This document shows, one piece after another, positions 1-3,984 of a stretch of DNA of 5,357 nucleotides (positions are counted from its first letter, which is position 1; each line of letters starts with the position of its first letter). Origin of the DNA: Acidobacteriota bacterium. GTDB taxonomy: Bacteria > Acidobacteriota > Blastocatellia > Pyrinomonadales > Pyrinomonadaceae. A program made the translations under genes and the position numbers. The notes beneath the pieces are model-generated. The model saw only the letters and a list, made by a program, of their open reading frames with translations. It ran no database searches and was not told the DNA's origin. The stretch is taken from positions 1 through 5,357 of the forward strand of contig JAHEEZ010000239.1 in the NCBI GenBank assembly GCA_024640445.1, read 5' to 3'.

Positions 1-211
1 ATTCCGCGGCCTGCAGAGAACGTTCGTAGGTTCCCCCGATCTGGACGTTGCGGTACAGAAGGTGTTCGGTGATCTTGCCCGCGACGCCATTCAAAGCCTG
101 GGATCCGCCGGCATTGTCCATAAAGGCCCATTCCGAATCGAGTCCTGGAAAGGCTGAACGGACAATATCAATATCTAGTGGAGCGGAAGTTGTTGAGGAG
201 CTTGAGTCCAT
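1..211 (-). CDS. Class V aminotransferase / cysteine desulfurase-like protein, N-terminal part (cut by window edge)
   Basis: This is the first 70 residues of a PLP-dependent fold-type I enzyme; the gene runs off the left edge. Translating the minus strand from the ATG at 211 gives, after a Ser/Thr-rich head (residues 1-12), the segment RSAFPGL (18-24), then WAFMDNAGGSQ (28-38) and NVQIGGTYERS (55-65). An aromatic-x-DNAGGSQ strand followed by an N-V-Q-x-G-x-x-Y-E helix is typical of the cysteine desulfurase-like subfamily often called VC1184-like. Classical SufS/IscS proteins have a DNAA motif at this point. The PLP lysine and the substrate-binding residues lie outside the window, so catalysis cannot be judged. 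Members act in the cytoplasm; their true substrate is generally unknown, and sulfur transfer from cysteine is only a family-level guess. The ATG at 211 is chosen because the homology begins about 17 residues in and the next Met (31) lies inside the conserved motif. No clear Shine-Dalgarno sequence precedes it. Confidence 0.8.
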   Translation of the reverse strand, partial: MDSSSSTTSAPLDIDIVRSAFPGLDSEWAFMDNAGGSQALNGVAGKITEHLLYRNVQIGGTYERSLQAAE

Positions 212-282
212 AAAGACACTTTTAACACATAGGGAACCAAGTAACACAACACCGCTTCTTCCAATCATTCATATTCAGCATA

Positions 283-318
283 CAGGAAGGGGTGGACTGC
301 GCAGTCCACCCCTTTCTG
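283..318 (-). terminator. Perfect 28-bp palindrome, probable transcription terminator
   Basis: Positions 287-314 are a perfect inverted repeat centred between 300 and 301, with arms AAGGGGTGGACTGC and its exact complement. One mismatch (286/315, a possible G-U in plus-strand RNA) extends it to 283-318. It lies 38 bases past the stop codon of the exported-protein gene and before the start of the aminotransferase gene, both read leftward. The simplest role is to end the first transcript. The U-tract is poor on either strand (CCUUCC on the minus strand, CCCCUUUCUG on the plus), so it may terminate weakly, protect a 3' end, or be a dispersed repeat instead. Confidence 0.5.
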
Positions 319-356
319 GATAACTTCGACCTCTGCTTTACAGAATAGTCAGATCC

Positions 357-1067
357 TCAGTTTAAGGGCGTAAGCGTCACTTTCTCCACAGGCCATCCAT
401 CCCAGTTGGGATTCTTGTCTGGATCGACCGGTGGAATGGAGAGTCCGTTCTGAACCACCTGAACGAGGACCATCTGTCCTTCGTAGAAGCCTCCTTCCCC
501 GGTTCCGTAGGCGATCCCTTCGCCGGTAATGTGCCAAAAATACGTGGAGGCTCCACAAGGTATCGGTCCGCCTGGGGGCCAAGCAAAACAAGTGAAGTTC
601 AACGGAGAGCCCGGCTCGCCGAACAACACGAGCTTCCTTGTTAAATTCGCCTCAAAGAAACCACCATCCAGCACTTTCACTCCGGCTGCGAAATCGTCGA
701 TCGTCCAAACTTCAAGCGGCAGATCATACTTCAGGACCGCGGTGATCCTTGAATAGCCCGCGCCGACAACAGGTTTCTCCATCACAGACCCTGCAACAAT
801 GTCATTGGTGCAATCCCAAAAACGTTGCGGTGTGGTCCATTCGTCCCTTGACACGACGGCCAAATACCCGTTGCCACCCTCCGGAAACCAATTCGGGATG
901 GCAAAGTGGCCGCCTTCAAATCCACCCATCCCGTCGCCGATCAGAGTATCCGGGCAGATAGTTCTAAAATCCCGTTTCATTGATGCCTTGTCCTGGGCAC
1001 AAATAAAAGTGGTCAAAAACAGGGTGAGCAGCGAAAAAACACCAACGATCTTTACAATCCTATTCAT
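357..1067 (-). CDS. Exported protein of unknown function with four cysteines in the mature chain
   Basis: I do not recognise the family. The 236-residue product starts with a clear Sec signal peptide: MNRIVK, then a hydrophobic core at residues 7-22, and a likely cleavage after FICA (24) before QDK. No lipobox fits around Cys23, so a soluble periplasmic or secreted protein is more likely than a lipoprotein. The mature part has cysteines at 38, 86, 160 and 171, an even number that would allow two disulfides. It is rich in Gly, Trp and Tyr, with alternating hydrophobic stretches (about 106-150 and 174-210) that suggest an all-beta fold. The glycine-rich segment GEGIAYGTGEGGFYEGQ (182-198) looks like a conserved hairpin. 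There are no transmembrane segments after the signal and no recognisable catalytic motif. The start is fixed by an excellent Shine-Dalgarno sequence. The gene is divergent from the PAS-LuxR regulator, which may control it. That it is a real gene is very likely; its function is unknown. Confidence 0.85.
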   Translation of the reverse strand: MNRIVKIVGVFSLLTLFLTTFICAQDKASMKRDFRTICPDTLIGDGMGGFEGGHFAIPNWFPEGGNGYLAVVSRDEWTTPQRFWDCTNDIVAGSVMEKPVVGAGYSRITAVLKYDLPLEVWTIDDFAAGVKVLDGGFFEANLTRKLVLFGEPGSPLNFTCFAWPPGGPIPCGASTYFWHITGEGIAYGTGEGGFYEGQMVLVQVVQNGLSIPPVDPDKNPNWDGWPVEKVTLTPLN

Positions 1068-1074
1068 AGTCTCT

Positions 1075-1081
1075 CTCCTTT
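1075..1081 (-). promoter_or_regulatory. Strong ribosome binding site of the exported-protein gene
   Basis: On the minus strand AAAGGAG lies seven bases before the ATG at 1067. This is the best Shine-Dalgarno match in the window and settles the start codon of the exported protein. By contrast, the regulator gene on the other side of the spacer has only a weak GGCGAG-like sequence. Confidence 0.8.
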
Positions 1082-1100
1082 ATGACTGACTCAAGAATGG

Positions 1101-1130
1101 AATATCTTCAAGCAAGTCGATCAAATGCAA
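1101..1130 (-). promoter_or_regulatory. Candidate promoter of the exported-protein gene
   Basis: Read on the minus strand, TTGCAT (1130-1125) and GATATT (1106-1101) are 18 bases apart, and would start RNA about 27 bases before the start codon. The -10 matches the sigma-70 consensus at four of six positions and the -35 at three of six. The position is sensible but the match is weak. A tandem CAAATG repeat (1122-1133, plus strand) overlaps the -35. Confidence 0.25.
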
Positions 1131-1140
1131 ATGAATCTTC

Positions 1141-1156
1141 TTCGGATCCGACCGAA
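1141..1156. promoter_or_regulatory. Palindrome in the divergent spacer, possible operator
   Basis: TCGGATCCGA (1142-1151) is a perfect 10-bp palindrome. An overlapping inverted repeat, TTCGG (1141-1145) and CCGAA (1152-1156), surrounds a 6-base centre. It lies in the shared upstream region of the regulator and exported-protein genes, between their two candidate promoters, where a dimeric LuxR-type HTH protein could bind. A 10-bp palindrome can arise by chance, so this is only a candidate site. Confidence 0.25.
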
Positions 1157-1187
1157 ATCATTTAATTTCTTATCTGGAGAAAAACTA

Positions 1188-1217
1188 TTGCAATTACCCG
1201 GGGAGAAGGTAAATAAT
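1188..1217 (+). promoter_or_regulatory. Candidate promoter of the PAS-LuxR regulator
   Basis: TTGCAA (1188-1193) and AATAAT (1212-1217) are separated by 18 bases, each matching the sigma-70 consensus at four of six positions. They lie in an AT-rich stretch interrupted by CCCGGGG. RNA would start near 1224, leaving a leader of about 27 bases before the ATG at 1251. Confidence 0.35.
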
Positions 1218-1250
1218 TGGTTCACATCATTTTATTAGTGGCGAGACACC

Positions 1251-1913
1251 ATGCGTTCGAGGGACATCATTCGATTCGTAAATGGAACATCCGATCCCGC
1301 TTATGCCGTTGACGGCCTCGGGCACTTCGTGGCGTGGAATTATGCGGCCTGTGCCGTATTCGACATTGCAGAGTCGGAAGTTGTTGGAAAACGTTGCTTT
1401 GAAGTCCTCTGCGGGTCAAATGAAGACGGCACCGTCTGTTCAAACGAGTGTGTCGTACTGAGGGCGGTCCGGGAACGTCGCCGACCCAGCAATTTCGATA
1501 TGCGGATCAACGCGGCGGATGGAAGAAAGTGGTTCAACGTGTCCCTGACGGTAGTTGAGGTCACGAGTAACATGAATCCATACGTCATTCATATTTTGCG
1601 TTCAACCGATGTCTATAAGCGCCTCGAATTTGTGATCAGGGACTTTGTGATCGGCGAGACGAGTCTCCCCAAGGACACCGTCAATTCCATCGTTTCATCC
1701 GCGAGTTATGTAGGTCGAGGAATGACCTTGACACCGAGACAACTCGAGATCCTTAAGTTGGTGGCAAAAGGCGGTACTTCGGCGACTATTGGAGCAAGGC
1801 TCCACATCAGTCCGACAACTGTCGATAATCATATGCAAAATGTTCTGAAGAAATTGAATGTTCATTCAAGGCTTGAAGCTGTTATGCACGCTGAGCATGC
1901 AGGTTTGCTATAG
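1251..1913 (+). CDS. PAS-LuxR family transcriptional regulator with a four-cysteine PAS motif
   Basis: This is a 220-residue cytoplasmic one-component regulator. Residues about 8-120 form a PAS sensor domain: DPAYAVDGLGHFVAWN (15-30) is the usual opening strand pair, and the domain ends in strands around 94-118. A linker helix (119-135) leads to a LuxR/GerE-type HTH at about 158-220, with LTPRQLEILKLVAKG (160-174) and the recognition-helix region ISPTTVDNHMQNVLKKLNV (186-204). There is no receiver domain, kinase or membrane segment, so the signal must be sensed by the PAS domain. That domain has Cys49, Cys54, Cys63 and Cys67 (C-x4-C-x8-C-x3-C) plus Cys34, a spacing I recall from other PAS-HTH proteins. 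This fits redox or metal sensing, by inference only. The ATG at 1251 gives a complete PAS domain, although its Shine-Dalgarno is weak. The gene is divergent from an exported-protein gene 183 bp away, which is the likeliest target besides itself. Confidence 0.9.
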   Translation: MRSRDIIRFVNGTSDPAYAVDGLGHFVAWNYAACAVFDIAESEVVGKRCFEVLCGSNEDGTVCSNECVVLRAVRERRRPSNFDMRINAADGRKWFNVSLTVVEVTSNMNPYVIHILRSTDVYKRLEFVIRDFVIGETSLPKDTVNSIVSSASYVGRGMTLTPRQLEILKLVAKGGTSATIGARLHISPTTVDNHMQNVLKKLNVHSRLEAVMHAEHAGLL

Positions 1914-2012
1914 AATTTCTTTCCCAACCACGAACAAGTCGCAATACCGACCCCCTGCCTATAAGGTAACTGCATTTCAGCGGGCACCGACACTTCAAAC
2001 ATTCGCCGCAAA

Positions 2013-2042
2013 TTGAAATCATACGGAGGCGGGTGATACATT
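2013..2042 (+). promoter_or_regulatory. Promoter of the tRNA-Arg gene
   Basis: TTGAAA (2013-2018) matches the -35 consensus at five of six positions. After an 18-base spacer comes TACATT (2037-2042), preceded by TG at 2034-2035 and one base, as in an extended -10. RNA would start about 2049, a few bases before the mature 5' end at 2056, which suits a short tRNA leader removed by RNase P. Confidence 0.5.
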
Positions 2043-2048
2043 TATCAC
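2033..2048. promoter_or_regulatory. 16-bp inverted repeat over the tRNA promoter -10
   Basis: GTGATACATTTATCAC has perfect 6-bp arms (GTGATA and TATCAC) around CATT. It covers the whole -10 element and the bases just before the predicted start of transcription. A protein bound here would block the promoter. It may equally be chance, since the left arm doubles as the extended -10. Confidence 0.25.
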
Positions 2049-2055
2049 TTCGCAG

Positions 2056-2132
2056 GCTCCCGTAGCTCAGTTGCATAGAGCGTTCGCCTCCGGAGTGAAA
2101 GGCCGCAGGTTGAAGTCCTGCCGGGAGCACCA
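2056..2132 (+). tRNA. tRNA-Arg (anticodon CCG), CCA encoded
   Basis: The cloverleaf folds completely. The acceptor stem GCTCCCG (2056-2062) pairs with CGGGAGC (2122-2128). The D stem is GCTC/GAGC. The anticodon stem TTCGC/GTGAA (one G-U) has loop CTCCGGA, with the CCG anticodon at 2090-2092 reading codon CGG. The T stem is GCAGG/CCTGC, followed by discriminator A73 (2129) and encoded CCA (2130-2132). The arginine identity elements A20 (2075), C35 and A73 are present. The conserved tertiary pair is reversed: position 19 is C (2074) instead of G, and position 56 is G (2112) instead of C, while G18, T54, T55 and A58 are normal. Because the two changes compensate, this looks like an evolved variant and not a sequencing error or a dead gene. 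The gene has its own promoter and terminator, so it is a single-gene transcription unit. Confidence 0.95.
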
Positions 2133-2164
2133 GAATTTTTCATCGTAGAGTGATCAATTATCAG

Positions 2165-2193
2165 AGGCAGCCGATGAAAATCGCTGCCTTTTT
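2165..2193 (+). terminator. Intrinsic terminator of the tRNA-Arg transcript
   Basis: AGGCAG (2165-2170) pairs with CTGCCT (2184-2189) and CGAT (2172-2175) with ATCG (2180-2183). C2171 is a single bulge, and a GAAA tetraloop (2176-2179) caps the ten-base-pair stem. Five T residues (2189-2193) follow directly. It ends transcription 33 bases after the tRNA CCA and separates the tRNA from the TPR gene. Confidence 0.85.
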
Positions 2194-2205
2194 GAATGTT
2201 CAAGG

Positions 2206-2225
2206 CGCCGGCGCCCACGCCGGCG
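2206..2225 (+). promoter_or_regulatory. GC-only hairpin at the TPR gene ribosome binding site
   Basis: The self-palindromic octamer CGCCGGCG occurs at 2206-2213 and again at 2218-2225, separated by CCCA. Being both direct and inverted copies, they can form an 8-bp all-G/C stem with a four-base loop. GGCGCCGGCGCC (2204-2215) is also a perfect 12-bp palindrome. The stem ends on the first G of the Shine-Dalgarno GGGAGAG (2225-2231), seven bases before the ATG at 2239, so folding could limit ribosome access. Whether it regulates translation or is a dispersed GC-rich repeat cannot be told here. Confidence 0.45.
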
Positions 2226-2238
2226 GGAGAGACTCCAG

Positions 2239-3729
2239 ATGTTCAGGTCCATTCTTTCTTTTGCGGTGATCGCGCTTTTCGCCGGCTTCGCGGTCGCGCA
2301 AGATCCGTCGGCGGCACTCCAATCTGCCCAGCACTCGTATGAAGCTTACCTGGGATTCTCAGGCGACCAGGCAAAAGCGTCTGACGCCGCTGACACCTTT
2401 CTCAACTACTTTGCGGAAGCAAGAGGACGCGCCGGTTCTGAAGTCGTCACCGAGGCGCTGAAGAAGAAAGACCGGTTCGCGGATCTTCTTCGAGAAGAGA
2501 ATGGCGCCGATGAAAAGTTCGCGGGGCGCGCAAAGGACATCTCGCTGAAAACTGCGGCGGAGATGGTGGCAAGGGCGTCGGAAGACAAGAAGATAGCCGG
2601 GCGCGCAGACACATGGACGCTGAAAGGAAACATATACGGCGGGATCGCCGACAGGCTTTCCGAACCCGGTGTCGATCCCGAAGTTTTCTCTCAGTTCACG
2701 CGCGAAAAGGATGCGGAGATAACCGCGATGGAATCTTTGCAGAGGGCTTTGAAAGACGCGTCAGGTTCGGAGAAGAACGCCGCGCTGAAGGCGATTTTCG
2801 ATCTTCAGCCGATACTCGGGAAACTCGGGACTCGCTATTTCGAGACAAAGCAGTTCCAGAAGGCGGGACGGAACTTCGAGCTGTTGTTCGAAGCGCACGA
2901 CATTCTCACCAAAGAAAGGGTCACAAGCTTTCTGAAGGACAAGAACAACAACTCGCTGGCCCAGTACTACAGGGCTAGAATCCAGATCGCAAACGGAAAT
3001 GCGGGGGAAGGCAGAAAGACGCTGGATAAGCTCTTTAAGGAAGGTTATCCGGAGGCCGGAGTGTACCAGGAACTGTACGTAATGGTCGCAAAAGAAAAAG
3101 GCAGGGAAGCGGCATACCCGTATCTGGAAAAAGGACGGAAGATCCTCCCCGAAGATTCGTCTCTGCTAATCCTTGAGATCAACCACATGCAGCTTCTGGG
3201 TAAATCCGAATCGACCGTTGACAGCCTGAAAGCGGCGATCGAAAAGGAGCCGAAGAACGCGTCCCTACGCGCTTCGCTGGGCTCGGCATATGACAAACTG
3301 TTCCTCAAAGAGGCGAACGGCGGGGACAGGAAAAAGGCTGGTGAGTATTTCGATCTGGCGGTCGATTTCTACAAGCAGGCGATCGGGATAGAACCCGGCA
3401 ACTATTCCGCGCTGTTCGGTCTGGGGGCGATCTATTTCAACAACGCGGCCGTCGTGGCGCAGGACCTGACACAGTACCAGAACAACCCGGACCCGGAGAT
3501 GACGAAAAAGTTCGACGCAAAGCTGCGCGAGGTCTATTCGCAGTTCGACCAGGCACTGCCGTATCTGCAGAAAGCGGAGGCGATCAACCCGAACGAACCG
3601 AAAACCCTGAACGCGCTGATGCAGGTTTACGACAGAAAGGGCGAACCCGGCCTGGCGGGCGAGTTTCGAAGGCGTCTAGCGAAAGTGCAATCGGGCGGAA
3701 CGAACGAGAAGAGCTATTTCAACAGATAG
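2239..3729 (+). CDS. Exported TPR-repeat protein
   Basis: This is a 496-residue helical protein with a Sec signal peptide (hydrophobic core about residues 5-18, cleavage after AVA at 20 before QDP). It is likely periplasmic. Residues 25-190 are charged helices without clear repeats. From about 195 on there are tetratricopeptide-like helix pairs: about 196-221, 240-267, 274-303, 308-338, 341-385, 388-449 and 453-482. The signature A-hydrophobic-P positions are visible in KAIEKEPKNASLRASLGSAY, QAIGIEPGNYSALFGLGAIY and KAEAINPNEPKTLNALMQVY. The sixth pair is split by a charged insertion (408-432). I recall the same arrangement ending in ALPYLxKA and followed by a final repeat from Bacteroidota-type TPR proteins. 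TPRs bind other proteins; no enzyme domain is present and the partner is unknown. The start is supported by GGGAGAG seven bases upstream and by the signal peptide. No separate promoter is obvious in the 45 bases after the tRNA terminator. The 3' end converges on mnmE. Confidence 0.9.
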   Translation: MFRSILSFAVIALFAGFAVAQDPSAALQSAQHSYEAYLGFSGDQAKASDAADTFLNYFAEARGRAGSEVVTEALKKKDRFADLLREENGADEKFAGRAKDISLKTAAEMVARASEDKKIAGRADTWTLKGNIYGGIADRLSEPGVDPEVFSQFTREKDAEITAMESLQRALKDASGSEKNAALKAIFDLQPILGKLGTRYFETKQFQKAGRNFELLFEAHDILTKERVTSFLKDKNNNSLAQYYRARIQIANGNAGEGRKTLDKLFKEGYPEAGVYQELYVMVAKEKGREAAYPYLEKGRKILPEDSSLLILEINHMQLLGKSESTVDSLKAAIEKEPKNASLRASLGSAYDKLFLKEANGGDRKKAGEYFDLAVDFYKQAIGIEPGNYSALFGLGAIYFNNAAVVAQDLTQYQNNPDPEMTKKFDAKLREVYSQFDQALPYLQKAEAINPNEPKTLNALMQVYDRKGEPGLAGEFRRRLAKVQSGGTNEKSYFNR

Positions 3730-3754
3730 CGGATCGAGAACTGCGGCTCACATT

Positions 3755-3781
3755 CTCTGCGCCCTCCGCGTACTCTGCGGT
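3755..3781 (+). repeat. Triple 9-bp repeat (CTCTGCG type) after the TPR gene
   Basis: Three adjacent nine-base units, CTCTGCGCC, CTCCGCGTA and CTCTGCGGT, follow the TPR stop codon by 25 bases. They lead into TAAATTCTCTTTG and a second pyrimidine-rich stretch, TTCTTTGTG (3806-3814). From memory, CTCTGCG...CTCTGCGGTTAA-like sequence is a common non-coding dispersed element in several environmental phyla. That wider family cannot be confirmed here, but the internal 9-bp periodicity is seen directly. Confidence 0.55.
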
Positions 3782-3837
3782 TAAATTCTCTTTGCACGCG
3801 CCGCGTTCTTTGTGTTGATAATAAATCGCGCCTGGCG

Positions 3838-3868
3838 GCGCATTGGGCAGGCACAGGTCCTGCCCCTA
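3838..3868. repeat. Small hairpin repeat, unit A
   Basis: This 31-base unit begins GCGCATTGGGCAG and ends CCTGCCCCTA. It holds a perfect 7-bp inverted repeat, GGGCAGG (3845-3851) and CCTGCCC (3859-3865), with a 7-base loop. The same two ends recur in unit B, 86 bases downstream. Just upstream, GCGCC (3828-3832) and GGCGC (3837-3841) form another small hairpin. Between the convergent TPR and mnmE genes, such hairpins could also help end transcription, but no T-run follows on either strand. Confidence 0.6.
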
Positions 3869-3923
3869 CCTGACTCCCGGACTCTTGTAATGCCCGTCGC
3901 TACCGCTCCGGGTACCGATGGAA

Positions 3924-3969
3924 GCGCATTGGGCAGCAATACAAAGGCCAGGGACAAGCCCTGCCCCTA
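3924..3969. repeat. Small hairpin repeat, unit B
   Basis: This 46-base unit shares with unit A the first 13 bases (GCGCATTGGGCAG, 3924-3936) and the last 10 (CCTGCCCCTA, 3960-3969), but its centre is longer and different. It has outer arms GGGCAG/CTGCCC (3931-3936, 3961-3966) and a nested alternative hairpin, CAGGG/CCCTG (3949-3953, 3959-3963), around ACAAG. The unit ends 15 bases before the mnmE stop codon. The 55 bases between the two units hold a further 6-bp inverted repeat, CCCGGA (3876-3881) and TCCGGG (3907-3912). Non-coding, MITE-like or REP-like dispersed repeats are the likeliest identity. Confidence 0.6.
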
Positions 3970-3984
3970 ATTACGCCACAAAAC

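Noticed and set aside
48..323. Open plus-strand reading frame of 91 codons at the left end
   Set aside because: It lies antisense to the recognisable aminotransferase N-terminus and runs across the palindrome. The predicted protein is low-complexity and without a domain.
1914..2012. Possible small RNA or terminator after the PAS-LuxR gene
   Set aside because: I found no stem longer than four or five base pairs, no T-run and no coding frame. The stretch shows nothing I can support.
2033..2065. Tiny frame GTG...TAG of ten residues after a GGAGG sequence, just before the tRNA
   Set aside because: The spacing from GGAGG to GTG is only three bases, the frame ends inside the tRNA, and the start overlaps the tRNA promoter. 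Chance is enough.
2192..2203. TTGAATGTTCAA inverted repeat between the tRNA terminator and the TPR gene
   Set aside because: The arms are only five bases and overlap the terminator T-run. Such a short repeat is expected by chance.
3792..3822. Promoter-like TTGCAC ... GATAAT on the plus strand after the TPR gene
   Set aside because: The spacer is 19 bases, it sits in repeat sequence, and no plus-strand gene or RNA follows before mnmE on the opposite strand.
3838..3969. CRISPR array
   Set aside because: There are only two units, they differ in length and in their centres, there are no regular spacers, and no cas gene is nearby.
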